From Sphingomonas faeni (GTDB taxonomy: Bacteria > Pseudomonadota > Alphaproteobacteria > Sphingomonadales > Sphingomonadaceae): DNA of 64,000 nt. The notes beneath the pieces were generated by a model. It did not search any database. It had not been told where the DNA came from and saw only the letters and a program-made list of their open reading frames with translations. The stretch is taken from positions 1 through 64,000 of the forward strand of contig NZ_JAUSZF010000003.1 in NCBI RefSeq assembly GCF_030817315.1, given 5' to 3'. The position numbers and the translations under genes were made by a program. Of this stretch, positions 16,776-25,781 are shown one piece after another; position 1 is the first letter of the stretch, and each line of letters opens with the position of its first letter.

Positions 16776-17219
16776 ATGGAACAGCGGATCATTCATGCTT
16801 GCGGTCATGAGCAGGCTCATCATCTCACCGGCTTTGACAGCCAGCAGGAACGCAAAGCCAAGTGGCTGAAGACGACGACCTGCCGAGACTGCTTCGTTGC
16901 GGAAAAGCGGGCTGAGGAAGCCGCTGCGGCAGCGTTAAGCAGCGCTGCTATCTCCCACCTCGATCTTCCACTCCTGACCGGCAGCGATCGGCAGATCAAC
17001 TGGGGAGCGACGATCAGGACCAAGCGGCTCGCAGGGCTAACCGACCTCTACAACGACGCCGATTGTGACGCGTGCCTTCGGGTGACTGACGCCAAATGGT
17101 GGATCGATCATCGCGATTTGACGGACGTTGACCTGATCGCAGCAGCGACGCAGGCACCGGACATGCAAAGCGCCTCGGCGGTTGCGGCTTCGATTACCGA
17201 TATGCCTCGGACAGCATGA
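16776..17219 (+). CDS. Hypothetical protein with possible zinc-binding Cys/His
   Basis: 147 aa. The N-terminus IIHACGHEQAHHLTGFD with later TTCRDCF gives Cys-His and CxxC clusters that could bind zinc. A second CDACL lies near residue 100, followed by KWWIDHRDLTDVDLIAAAT. No known family recognised; it resembles small plasmid-borne zinc-ribbon proteins. Confidence 0.65.
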   Translation: MEQRIIHACGHEQAHHLTGFDSQQERKAKWLKTTTCRDCFVAEKRAEEAAAAALSSAAISHLDLPLLTGSDRQINWGATIRTKRLAGLTDLYNDADCDACLRVTDAKWWIDHRDLTDVDLIAAATQAPDMQSASAVAASITDMPRTA

Positions 17220-17461
17220 CCATTTCGGCCAACGCCGTCACGACGGTCGACGCCGCGAAGATGGCGTCATCGATAGCACGAACCTTGCCGAGATATTGCA
17301 CGCACGTACCCCTGCTTGTGATGCTAGCCAGTATGAAATGTCCGGCTGCGTAGCACAGTTCTTTTCGAGTATACCTCTGACGGACTGCGTGTCCCGCTGT
17401 CCCGGGAAGCTGGTGCTTCGGGACGCCCTGGGGTCTCGCGGTCAGCGTCCGTGGCCTTGGC

Positions 17462-17623
17462 GTTTTCGCTTCGATCAAGCAATGGAAGAACCAGGGCGCC
17501 TTCCTGATGCGCGAGCTCGACAAGGGGGGGGGCGAGTTCGGTCTGACAGCGCTCGCTTATAACCTCAGGCGGGCGATAAACATGGTCGGCGTACACGGAC
17601 TGATCCGGGCCGTGCAGGCCTGA
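17462..17623 (+). pseudogene. C-terminal remnant of an IS1182-type DDE transposase
   Basis: Encodes FASIKQWKNQGAFLMRELDK and EFGLTALAYNLRRAINMVGV, ending with a stop. The E..KQW..QG.FLMR and FSLTALAYNLRRAIN phrases are those of the C-terminal DDE domain of this transposase group. No N-terminal part is present. It contains a run of nine G that could itself be a frameshift site. Confidence 0.7.
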
Positions 17624-17834
17624 TCTAGCGCCAAAACGCCCCCCGGCCGGCCTTCGCGGCTGTGGCGCTCTATCGGTAGCCCTGTGTCGCCTATAATCCT
17701 CAGCCAATATCCTGGCCCTCATCCAGCGCATTCCTGGCGCGGCATCAGCCAACGGCGAGTTTCCGCACAGTCTGATGAGAAAACAGGAAAGCCTTTCGGC
17801 ACACTACTTGCCGTAAACCGCGTCATAGCGTACA

Positions 17835-17852
17835 TACATTTCTGTAAATGTA
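17835..17852. promoter_or_regulatory. Palindromic operator before brnT
   Basis: TACATTTCTGTAAATGTA has 7-bp complementary arms and lies 8 bp before the GTG start of the toxin gene. BrnA-type antitoxins carry a ribbon-helix-helix and repress their own operon, so this is the probable site. Confidence 0.55.
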
Positions 17853-17860
17853 GAGCGGCG

Positions 17861-18148
17861 GTGATTTTCAAGTGGGACGATGGGGAAGCTGCATCGAATC
17901 ACGCCAAGCACAGGGTCTCTTTCGAGCTGGCGCGCCAGGTTTGGAGCGATCCGCTTTACCTAGTCCTCCCCGGTCGCGTGGAAGGTGGAGAGCAGCGCTG
18001 GCATGCCATTGACATGATCGGTGCCGTCGTCGTCCTGGTGGTCGTTCACAGTCATCCCCGACCGGACGACGAAGACCGGGTCCGGATCATCAGCGCTCGA
18101 AAGGCAACGGCACACGAAAGGAAACGCTATGAGCAGGAAAGCGCTTAA
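17861..18148 (+). CDS. brnT: BrnT-family toxin
   Basis: 95 aa from a GTG start: MIFKWDDGEAASNHAKHRVS, FELARQVWSDPLYLVLPGR, GEQRWHAIDMIGAVVVLVVV and the closing VRIISARKATAHERKRYEQ. These are the standard BrnT blocks (F.WD..K...N..KHGVSF; R..IG; IRIISAR.A...ER..YE). BrnT is a RelE-like ribonuclease toxin. Toxin precedes antitoxin, as usual for brnTA, and the genes overlap by 20 bp. A longer frame exists upstream but lacks similarity. Confidence 0.92.
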   Translation: MIFKWDDGEAASNHAKHRVSFELARQVWSDPLYLVLPGRVEGGEQRWHAIDMIGAVVVLVVVHSHPRPDDEDRVRIISARKATAHERKRYEQESA

Positions 18149-18413
18149 CCCCGAGTTCCAGGATCAGCTCGATCGGCTCGCAGCTCTGCCGGACGATCAG
18201 ATCAACACCACGGATATCCCCGAAGCATCGGCCGAGGCGTGGCAGCATGCCCGCCGGCCAGGTCTGTATCGGCCTATCAAGAAACCCGTCACGCTCCGGC
18301 TCGATGCCGATATCGTAAGCTGGTTCAAGGAACACGCCCACGATCGCGGCTACCAGACCGAAATCAACCGCGTGCTGCGCCGCTACGTTGCCGAGAGCGA
18401 AGCGCGGGCCTGA
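18129..18413 (+). CDS. brnA: BrnA-family antitoxin
   Basis: 94 aa. The C-terminal half has the BrnA ribbon-helix-helix: KKPVTLRLDADIVSWFKEHA, then GYQTEINRVLRRYV. The N-terminal segment binds and blocks BrnT. It overlaps the toxin gene by 20 bp. It likely binds the palindrome at 17835-17852. Intact, so this module should still work although it is surrounded by transposon debris. Confidence 0.92.
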   Translation: MSRKALNPEFQDQLDRLAALPDDQINTTDIPEASAEAWQHARRPGLYRPIKKPVTLRLDADIVSWFKEHAHDRGYQTEINRVLRRYVAESEARA

Positions 18414-18627
18414 CGCTACCGCCCGAAGTCGATATCCGGCTCGTGCCCGCGCTGTCGTTCCCGCTCCTGCTACCGATCGCGCCCACCCTGCCTCGCCTAG
18501 TCCAGCTTGATCGCCGGCGTCTGTTCGCGACGGGGTGACTGATCGAGCGCCGGCAGTGCGTCCAACCCGTCACCGCTACTGACGTGCAGCCCCGACCGCA
18601 TCGCGCGCGCCGTACCCTGGCGAAGCT

Positions 18628-18935
18628 CGACATGCTTTGCGCTGCCAGCTCGGCTCGTTCGCGTAGCTGGTGGCTCCATTCGTGGATCCGCTCCCGACCG
18701 CGCTGGATGTAGTACCCCAGCCCTCGCGCTTCTTGGATTGCCTCGTTCATCTTCTCGCGCGGCGTGACGGCGTGCGGCTCCTCACCGGCTGCGATCTACT
18801 CGTGCTCGGCACGCCACTCGATCGCGGCCGAGGCGTGGCCCACCTTCACGGCCGGCTCCATCTCGATGCCCTGACGCGCATAGCTGCAATGATCGACCCT
18901 CTCGGTGTCAACGTTGGTGGAATATTCCCGGAAGT
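18628..18935 (-). pseudogene. Fragment of a MobA/MobL or TraA-type relaxase
   Basis: Reading the minus strand, FREYSTNVDTE leads to RVDHCSYARQGIEMEPAVKV, then GHASAAIEWRAEHE, a stop codon, and in the same frame MNEAIQEARGLGYYIQRGRE. The RVDHRSYARQGIEMEPTVHVG block is a signature just after the relaxase domain of MobA/MobL and TraA proteins. Only about 100 codons remain, with one in-frame stop. Confidence 0.7.
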
Positions 18936-19027
18936 GGGCTCTCCCGCACTTTCGGTGCAGGCAATGGAGACAAAGCGTGAATCCGGTTGCTTCAAAGATG
19001 CTCCATTGTTGGGAGCCTCGTGGAGCC

Positions 19028-19180
19028 ATGCCCGAGCGCCTTCTGCCGTTCGTGCCGCATCAGTTTGTGGTGGAGCAGGTAACGACCTGCGTTGATCGGG
19101 TTACCGTCGTGTGCCGTGTCCGCAGTTCGGCAGCTCGCTGCCCCACCTGCCGAAGAGCGTTCGTCACGGTTGCCGTCCTT
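19028..19180 (+). pseudogene. N-terminal fragment of an ISL3-family transposase
   Basis: MPERLLPFVPHQFVVEQVTT, VDRVTVVCRVRSSAARCPTC then RRAFVTVAV. This matches the start of ISL3 transposases, including the first Cys pair of the zinc ribbon. Homology stops near 19180, shortly before the dispersed repeat at 19259. Confidence 0.65.
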
Positions 19181-19258
19181 TTTGCTCAGGGCCTCAAACT
19201 CCACTTTTCTGGCCCACCGCGATGCCGTCTGGGAGGGCGGCAACCACCCCATCTCGTA

Positions 19259-19422
19259 ATAATGACCGCTCTGAACTGCAAAAAAGGGCGGTTTGTGGCT
19301 CACATTGCGTGAGACGGATCGAGGCGGCAGGCACGATCGTTGAGACATAAACCACGATCGGTGCGACGGACGCACAATACTTATCCGTCCGCTTGCAAAC
19401 GGCGATCAAGACTTCTGACGCT
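19259..19422 (+). repeat. Dispersed 166-bp repeat, copy 2
   Basis: See copy 1 at 12999-13164. It keeps the inverted repeat CGATCGT ... ACGATCG. It lies between the ISL3 fragment and the 3' end of the histidine kinase gene, where the stem might serve as a terminator. Confidence 0.75.
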
Positions 19423-19449
19423 AACTCGCGAGGGGATCATTTGCGGGAA

Positions 19450-22305
19450 CTATCCCTCGATCAGAGTTCGAATACGTGTTGCCAGAACGTCCATCGGGAA
19501 TGGCTTGGTAAGGACGTGCATCCCAGCGTCGAGATGGCCGTGGCTCAACACGGCGTTCTCCGCATATCCGGTGATGAACAGAACCTTCAGACCGGGCCGT
19601 GCGACGCGTGCAGCGTCTGCCACCTGCCGGCCGTTCAGCCCGCCTGGCAGCCCCACGTCCGTGATGAGCAGATCGATACGCAGGTCTGAATTGATGACCT
19701 TCAACCCAGCCGTGCCGTCTGCGGCCTCAATCGCGGTATAGCCCAGATCGGTCAGAACTTCGGCGACAAGCATGCGCACGGTTGGCTCGTCATCCACTAC
19801 CAGCACCGTCTCCCCAGCCTCGGCCCGCGGTGCGGCCTCGATGTCCGCCTCCACGTCGTCCAATTCGGCCTCGCCCTGATGGCGGGGGAGGTAGACGCAC
19901 ACCATCGTGCCCTGATCGACCTCCGAGTAGATCGCCACCGAGCCTCCGGACTGCTTGGCGAAGCCGTAGATCATCGACAGACCAAGCCCGGTGCCTTCGC
20001 CGATCGGCTTGGTGGTAAAGAACGGGTCAAAGGCGCGAGCTATTACCTCCGGCGGCATGCCGGTGCCCTTATCGGACACGCATAGGGAGATGTACTGCCC
20101 CGGATCCAGACCGCGTTCCTTGGCTGTCCGCTGGTCCATCCAACGATTGCAGGTTTCGATCGTGATCGTGCCACCATGCGGCATCGCGTCCCGTGCGTTG
20201 ATGCACAGGTTTAGGATGGCGTTTTCGAGCTGGCTGGGATCGATCAGGCTGGGCCATAGCCCGGCAGCATTGACCGTCTCCACTTCGATCACGGGCCCAA
20301 CCGTACGGCGGATTAGATCCTCCATTCCGCTGACCAGATGGTTGACGTTGGTGGGCTTGGGAGCAAGCGTCTGCCGGCGTGAGAAGGCGAGTAGCCGGTG
20401 GGTAAGAGATGCGGCGCGTTTGGCGGCCCCCTGCGCTGCGCCGACATAGCGTTCGACATCGGCTGTCCTGCCCTGCGCGATGCGGATTTGCATCATCTCT
20501 AGGCTACCGGAGATACCGGTCAGCAGGTTGTTGAAGTCATGCGCGAGGCCGCCGGTAAGCTGGCCAACCGCTTCCATCTTCTGCGCCTGCCGCAGCGCAT
20601 CCTGCGCCGTCATGAGGTCGGCCGTTCGCTCTAAAACGCGGGCTTCAAGCGTCTCATTGAGCTCCCGCAGCGCTTTCTCAGCACGCTTGCGCTCAGTGAG
20701 GTCCAGCATCGCGCCGATCATGCGGACGGCGCTTCCGTCCTCACCGCGGAAGACGTGCCCCCGGTCGAAAACATCGGCAAAACTGCCGTCGCCCCGTCGG
20801 AAGCGGTACTCGGACGCCCAATGGTCGCCTGCCCCATCGATGATAGCGTGAATATCCTTGTCGACCCGCTCCCGATCGTCGGGATGGATGTTACCGATCC
20901 ACCAATCGCCGGTCGGCTTGATTTCGTTTTCCTCATAGCCAAAGAGAACACGGACCGCCTCGTTCCACTCCACGGAGTTCGAGGCCAGATCCCAGTCCCA
21001 GATCGCATCGTTTGTTGCCTTTGCGGCAAGGCGGTAGCGCTGTTCGGTCTCACGCAGGGTAGCCTCGGCCGCGCGCCGGTCGGTCTCGTCGCGAGCAATC
21101 TTGATAAAGCCGGTGATCGTACCCTGCGCGTCGTGCAGCGGACGAACCGAGCCGTTGGCAAAGAACCGGCTGCCGTCACGTCGAACATGCCAGCGTTCGT
21201 CATTGGCACAGCCCTTCTCACGTGCCGCCGCCAGTTCCTGTGTCGGAACGCCAGCGGCGCGGTCTTCGGGTGTGTATAGAATATCAACGGAGTGACCGCT
21301 TATCTCGTCGGCACACCAGCCAAAGACCGTTTCGGCACCAGGCGTCCAATCCATAACCCGATTTTCGGTGTCCACGGTGAAGATGGAATGATCCTTCACC
21401 CCTTCCACGATACGGCGATTACGCTCCTCACTTTCTCGCAACTCAGCCTGCGCACGGTGTGCGTCAGTAGCGTCATAGCCTTCGACAAAAATGCCGGTCA
21501 CGTTGCCAGCATCATCGATGATCGGTTCGTAGATGAAGTCGAGAATGCGCTCGACCTGGTCGCCGCCCTCTACATCCAGCACGAGGGGGATATGATCGGC
21601 AACGAACCGCTCGCCCGTGTGATAGACGGAGTCCAATAGCTCGTAGAACCCCTGGTCTGCCAGCTCGGGGAAAGCCTTGCGTACTGTCTTGCCGATAGAG
21701 TCCCGATTTCCGAAGAGACGGCGATAGCTCGCGTTTGTGAACTCGAACACGTGTTCAGGCCCGTGAAGGATGGTGATGAACCCCGGCGCCTGTTCGAACA
21801 GGCGCCGCTGCCGCTGGGTATCAGCAGCACGACGGCGCTCCGCCAGGACCTGATCGGTAATCTCGGTGCAGGCACAGAACAGCCCCTCCACGGCTCCGGC
21901 TTCCCCCCGAACCGGGGTATAGGAGAAAGCGAAGTGCGTTTCCTCAACGTAGCCGCGCCGCTGCATCATCAAGGTGATGTCGTCCATGTGGACAGGCAAA
22001 CCGGCATAGGCCTGCTCAACAATCGGGGTCAGGTCGGCCTCGATTTCCGCCCAAACCTCCATGAACGGCTGGCCGAGCGCCTCAGGATGCTTGTCGGCCA
22101 GGATGGTCGCATATGCGTCGTTGTAGAACAGCGTCTGCTCCACACCCCAAGCGACAAACATGGGCTGGTTGGAACCCAGAACGACGCTGACCAACGTCTT
22201 CAATGGGGTCGGCCATTCCGCGGGCGCTCCCAGTACAGTCTCGGTCCAATCGCGGGCGCGAATAGCAGCCCCCATCTGGCCACCGTCGACGAGGAAACTG
22301 AGCAT
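19450..22305 (-). CDS. Hybrid sensor histidine kinase with PAS domains and a receiver
   Basis: 951 aa, cytoplasmic, no membrane segments. Four PAS-type sensor units fill about residues 10-550 (for example GLFCACTEITDQV, GIFVEGYDATDAHR, GFIKIARDETDRR, MIGAMLDLTERKRA). The HisKA H-box LAHDFNNLLTGISGSLEMM follows at about 590, then HATPase motifs (NLCINARDAMPHGG, DKGTGMPPEVIARAFDPFFT, GEGTGLGLSMIYGF). The C-terminal receiver (VLVVDDEPTVRMLV, phospho-Asp in LLITDVGLPGG, KPF) is complete. Phosphate probably moves within the protein or to a partner. Three Crp/Fnr genes follow on the map but no DNA-binding partner is adjacent. Confidence 0.93.
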   Translation of the reverse strand: MLSFLVDGGQMGAAIRARDWTETVLGAPAEWPTPLKTLVSVVLGSNQPMFVAWGVEQTLFYNDAYATILADKHPEALGQPFMEVWAEIEADLTPIVEQAYAGLPVHMDDITLMMQRRGYVEETHFAFSYTPVRGEAGAVEGLFCACTEITDQVLAERRRAADTQRQRRLFEQAPGFITILHGPEHVFEFTNASYRRLFGNRDSIGKTVRKAFPELADQGFYELLDSVYHTGERFVADHIPLVLDVEGGDQVERILDFIYEPIIDDAGNVTGIFVEGYDATDAHRAQAELRESEERNRRIVEGVKDHSIFTVDTENRVMDWTPGAETVFGWCADEISGHSVDILYTPEDRAAGVPTQELAAAREKGCANDERWHVRRDGSRFFANGSVRPLHDAQGTITGFIKIARDETDRRAAEATLRETEQRYRLAAKATNDAIWDWDLASNSVEWNEAVRVLFGYEENEIKPTGDWWIGNIHPDDRERVDKDIHAIIDGAGDHWASEYRFRRGDGSFADVFDRGHVFRGEDGSAVRMIGAMLDLTERKRAEKALRELNETLEARVLERTADLMTAQDALRQAQKMEAVGQLTGGLAHDFNNLLTGISGSLEMMQIRIAQGRTADVERYVGAAQGAAKRAASLTHRLLAFSRRQTLAPKPTNVNHLVSGMEDLIRRTVGPVIEVETVNAAGLWPSLIDPSQLENAILNLCINARDAMPHGGTITIETCNRWMDQRTAKERGLDPGQYISLCVSDKGTGMPPEVIARAFDPFFTTKPIGEGTGLGLSMIYGFAKQSGGSVAIYSEVDQGTMVCVYLPRHQGEAELDDVEADIEAAPRAEAGETVLVVDDEPTVRMLVAEVLTDLGYTAIEAADGTAGLKVINSDLRIDLLITDVGLPGGLNGRQVADAARVARPGLKVLFITGYAENAVLSHGHLDAGMHVLTKPFPMDVLATRIRTLIEG

Positions 22306-22487
22306 CTGCTTATCCGATGTTATTATGTTCGGCCGGTTGGTTCGGCACGCCGCTCAGCACGCCTGTCTATTGGCTAGGCCATGCTAACGTCTTCCTCAAT
22401 GGTATCGCACTGTAATCTGACGGACTTTCCGCTGTCCTTACATGTTCGCGACGCTGATCGCTTGCGGTTCATGGTTGAAGCGGTTCT

Positions 22488-23252
22488 TTACCCAATCAGG
22501 TCACCGACGCGGCTCGAAACGGCCAGATCATTCGCCTCGGTCCTGTCCAGATGCAGGTAGGCAGGGTTAAACTGCCCAAGCGATTTAAGGCGTGCCGGAT
22601 CGGTTACGGTCAACGTTTTGCTGCGGAGCTCGATCATCTCGTCCTCGCGAAAGCGCTGCAATACGCGGTTGACGTGTGAAGGCGTCATGCCGGTGGCATC
22701 GGCAAGATCGGTCTGGGTAACGGGGAAGTCGATCGAGTTGGTCTTCGTCGCCCCGCTTACCCGGTAACGAACCAACATTTCGTACAGCAAGTGAGCAAGG
22801 CGCTCGCTAGAGTCTCGCCTACCCAGATCGAGAATGCGTTCTCGAAGGACGCCCAGATCGGTCATTGTCCCCCACCATAGCGCTTCAGATATCGGTGAGG
22901 CTTCACGCAGTAGCGTCTTCATCTCGCTGGAATGGATCATTGCCGTCGTGCTTGGGGTCAGTGTGCCAACGGCATGATCCATTCTTTTCAGAATAAAGAT
23001 CTCGGCATCGCAAAGGTCTCCGGGTACCAGGAAAGCCATAATCTGGCGTTCGCCGTCCGGTAAAATTTTGTAACGGCATGCAAGGCCCGTCAGCAGGACA
23101 TGGCAGTAATCTGAATGCGCCCCGTCAGCGATCACGTCTTCCTGCGCCTGAAATTCACGCTGTTTGGACGTGATGATGGCGTCGAGACGGGTGCGCTCTT
23201 CTTTAGTGAAGGCCGTAAATTGTTCCATTTTCATTACCCAGGGATTATTCAT
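22488..23252 (-). CDS. Crp/Fnr-family transcriptional regulator 1
   Basis: 254 aa from the ATG preceded by GAGG (23252). The frame opens earlier, but that part reads as leader. An N-terminal cyclic-nucleotide-type beta roll (LLTGLACRYKILPDGERQIM, AFLVPGDLCDAEIFILKRMD) is joined by a long helix to a winged helix (FPVTQTDLADATGMTPSHVN, RVLQRFREDEMIEL). No Cys cluster for iron-sulfur. Divergent from regulator 2 with a 16-bp palindrome between them. Ligand unknown. Confidence 0.9.
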   Translation of the reverse strand: MNNPWVMKMEQFTAFTKEERTRLDAIITSKQREFQAQEDVIADGAHSDYCHVLLTGLACRYKILPDGERQIMAFLVPGDLCDAEIFILKRMDHAVGTLTPSTTAMIHSSEMKTLLREASPISEALWWGTMTDLGVLRERILDLGRRDSSERLAHLLYEMLVRYRVSGATKTNSIDFPVTQTDLADATGMTPSHVNRVLQRFREDEMIELRSKTLTVTDPARLKSLGQFNPAYLHLDRTEANDLAVSSRVGDLIG

Positions 23253-23297
23253 CACGCCCTCAGACCGTTCAGGGCTTACTGCCCGTGGTAATCTCAA

Positions 23298-23313
23298 CGC
23301 GGCACATGCCGCG
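23298..23313. promoter_or_regulatory. Palindrome between divergent Crp/Fnr genes
   Basis: CGCGGCACATGCCGCG, 7-bp arms with a 2-bp spacer, 45 bp upstream of regulator 1. It does not resemble the Crp or Fnr half-sites, so the binding protein is uncertain. Confidence 0.35.
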
Positions 23314-23501
23314 CAGGTAGAACGTATTGACGGTCAAAATAGTCGCCCGCTCGGTATGGCGGTTCGATCGCAACCCGTCAAAAATATAACCTGAATTTAG
23401 TGATGTAGCGCAGAGACTTTACGATTAACGTAATTTATGATCCAAATCGCAGCCAGACATTGAACTGCATGGGTTGCGCGTCACCGCAACGGTGAAACTT
23501 T

Positions 23502-24311
23502 ATGCCCTCGTCATCCAAGCTACATCTGGCGCCCGCATTACGTAAACTTGAGCAAAGAGCGGTACTATCCCAGGAGGACCGCGACGCATTTCACGAGATG
23601 CCGTTTTTTATTAAGTCCTTGATCCAGAATTCCTACATCTTGCGCGAGCTGGACATAACGAAAAGCTGCTGCATCCTACTTTCCGGTTTGGCCTTTCGAA
23701 GCAAAGTCGTTGGGGATGGCGGACGCCAGATCCTATCGGTGCATGTACCTGGAGATATGCTTGATCTCCAGCACGCTTTCCTAGGTGTGGCGGACCACAG
23801 CATCCAGATGCTGACTGCCGGGGACGTAGCGTACGTTCCAGCAAAGGCCGTCCAGGATCTAGCCTTTGCGTATCCTGCGATCGGCCGCGCCATGTGGCTC
23901 GAGACACTGATCGAAGGCTCGATCTTTCGCGAGTGGATCGCAAATATCGGGCGCCGTGACGCAAGAACGCGTGTCGCTCACCTCCTGTGCGAGATTGCCG
24001 TCCGCCTGCAATCGGCGGGACTGATGACCGGAAACCGCTACGAACTGCCAATGACGCAGGAGCAGATTGGTGACGCAACCGGACTGACTACAGTGCACGT
24101 CAACCGTACGTTTCAGGCTCTCCATAAAGAGGGACTCATAACGCGCGACAAGCGTGCAATCGAGATCAGGGACTGGAACGCACTTTCGGCAGCAGGCGAT
24201 TTTAGGGCGTCCTACCTACACCCAGACAATCCAAATGGCTTTGCACCCGTTTTTGGCGGCACATTCGTTGAATTACCAATAAAAGACGGCATGTTAGCAT
24301 CGGCGACTTAA
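23502..24311 (+). CDS. Crp/Fnr-family transcriptional regulator 2
   Basis: 269 aa. The effector domain has CCILLSGLAFRSKVVGDGGR, QILSVHVPGDMLDLQHAFLG and a dimer helix; the DNA-binding helix-turn-helix is LPMTQEQIGDATGLTTVHVN with RTFQALHKEGLI after it. The phrase VAHLLCEIAVRLQSAG is shared with regulators 1 and 3, so the three are paralogues. The start ATG has only a weak GGTGAAA site. Followed by an AT-rich gap. Confidence 0.9.
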   Translation: MPSSSKLHLAPALRKLEQRAVLSQEDRDAFHEMPFFIKSLIQNSYILRELDITKSCCILLSGLAFRSKVVGDGGRQILSVHVPGDMLDLQHAFLGVADHSIQMLTAGDVAYVPAKAVQDLAFAYPAIGRAMWLETLIEGSIFREWIANIGRRDARTRVAHLLCEIAVRLQSAGLMTGNRYELPMTQEQIGDATGLTTVHVNRTFQALHKEGLITRDKRAIEIRDWNALSAAGDFRASYLHPDNPNGFAPVFGGTFVELPIKDGMLASAT

Positions 24312-24582
24312 TCGTAGTGTTTGTAACTAATCTACTTATAAACAACCCGCATACTTGTAACTTTTGTAGTTTGCCGAAAAGCGCTTATTGATAAATTGCA
24401 CAACATATACATATACATATACATATATCATTAGCTTAGATTAATTCGCTCGCCTGCGATAGCATATTTCAATCTCACGACGTAGCATGCCGCACTTGTA
24501 GATATTATTTGCTTACAAATTGTTCGAATGAGGTTTTCTCAAATACCTTGCCACATTGGTTTAGCATTGATCGGATAATAAA
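24312..24582. other. AT-rich intergenic region with CATATA repeats
   Basis: 270 bp. Positions 24404-24428 are four copies of CATATA. The stretch is much richer in A/T than the genes around it. No gene seen. It could act as a curved or easily melted promoter region for the small gene at 24583. Confidence 0.5.
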
Positions 24583-24741
24583 ATGGAATTCCCGAAAAGC
24601 CATACTCGGTATTCCGAGATATCGGAGGCGCTATCTGCGATGATCAAATTCGCTGACGAAAACGAGGACTTTGTCTTGGCAGCGAAGCTGGATGATGCTC
24701 GCGACCTGGCCGTTCAACGACATGACGTTGCTACCAAATAA
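24583..24741 (+). CDS. Small acidic protein, 52 aa
   Basis: MEFPKSHTRYSEISEALSAM, IKFADENEDFVLAAKLDDAR, DLAVQRHDVATK. Helical and acidic with balanced composition; no family recognised. It lies 55 bp before the winged-helix regulator on the same strand and could share its transcript. Confidence 0.6.
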   Translation: MEFPKSHTRYSEISEALSAMIKFADENEDFVLAAKLDDARDLAVQRHDVATK

Positions 24742-24796
24742 ACCGCCGAGTCTCGATTTGGACAAGGTCGAGTGACGAAATTCAGGAGATATTACG

Positions 24797-25168
24797 GTGC
24801 CTGGGAACGATCCATCCGCCGGTTTAACGGCGTCTATTATTAAGTTTCGGCAGTATCGAACCAATATCCTACCAGCGGAATTATTCTCCGAACCGGCATG
24901 GGATCTGTTGCTTGAGCTGTTTCTCGCAGACGCTGAAGGGCGGCGTATCACCGCCCGAGAGGTCGCAGAGAAGTCCAGCATATCTCCTGGTGTCATGTCG
25001 CGCTGGCTGCAGCACCTCAGTAAAATTGGGTATGTCATCGGTGACGGTACGGGCGATTTAGATGATATGCTGACCCTGTCCGCCCAGGCGTTGCAGCGGA
25101 TGGAGCAGATCATTGATCGAGCGCATATTTTACATGGTGAGGCCAGTTACTCACGCACCTCGGAATAA
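24797..25168 (+). CDS. Winged-helix (MarR-like) regulator
   Basis: 123 aa from a GTG start with GGAG 8 nt upstream. Contains FSEPAWDLLLELFLADAEGR, a helix-turn-helix ITAREVAEKSSISPGVMSRW and a wing VIGDGTGDLDDMLTLSAQAL. The pattern (AWDMLLDLFxA, PxTTALRWIxxLExxGLI) matches short MarR-like proteins common in sphingomonads. Effector unknown. Confidence 0.75.
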   Translation: MPGNDPSAGLTASIIKFRQYRTNILPAELFSEPAWDLLLELFLADAEGRRITAREVAEKSSISPGVMSRWLQHLSKIGYVIGDGTGDLDDMLTLSAQALQRMEQIIDRAHILHGEASYSRTSE

Positions 25169-25562
25169 GACTATAGACTCACTTAGGTTACACGCCATAT
25201 AGGTAAGACCCTGCTATCCGGGCGATGCACATGGTCGATTAGAGCGCCGAGATATTGCGAAGTGCCGTCGCGTGAGCTTTGTATCTGGCCGACGAGCAAG
25301 AGGATACGCTAGCGCCGCCTTGCTGGCGCAGGTCCTTGATCTGCTCACGGTTGGTTCGCCGAAGGGCTGACTATCCGTCGTCGCACGATAGTCAGGTATC
25401 CCAAACACCGTCGGACAAAGGCTAGAAAGCTGCAAGCCGCGTATGGTCAAGCTGACCATTCGTCGATCCCGGCATACAACTTAGCCTCGCGTATCCAGTA
25501 GTTCGCGCCAATACCCCAACCATCTGGAGAGCAGTCACACCTCTGCCGCTGGTCGATGCGCG

Positions 25563-25733
25563 AACCTTGAGGCTGCGGAATCGGAGGCGATCGTGGGTGC
25601 GCGCGAGATGATCGCGAGCCTTATCCGTTATGGAAAATCTGTCCACCGCACCCACCGGATTCAAATCACTGATCAGAGCGGTAATCTCCTGCACACAGTC
25701 CGTTTTGGTGACGTCATTGATCTGAGACCTTAG
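25563..25733 (+). pseudogene. C-terminal fragment of a DUF6894-like protein
   Basis: 57 codons reading NLEAAESEAIVGAREMIASL, IRYGKSVHRTHRIQITDQSG, NLLHTVRFGDVIDLRP. The layout (E.EAI..AREM, then strand I.ITD..G..L.TV.F.D.I) is that of DUF6894 proteins such as the one at 26524. The usual MPRYFF start is absent in any frame upstream, so the 5' end is lost or frameshifted. Confidence 0.5.
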
Positions 25734-25781
25734 CCGCTCTGATAAAGCGGGTTATTCTGGACTGCAAAGGGTGCGTCGTCC

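Noticed and set aside
17194..17523. 109-aa minus-strand frame ending VVTALAEMVMLSEAYR
   Set aside because: Only the last 35 residues look protein-like, the start has no ribosome site and the frame overlaps the transposase remnant.
25422..25694. 90-aa minus-strand frame
   Set aside because: The opposite strand carries the DUF6894-like fragment over the same bases, which fits a known family better.
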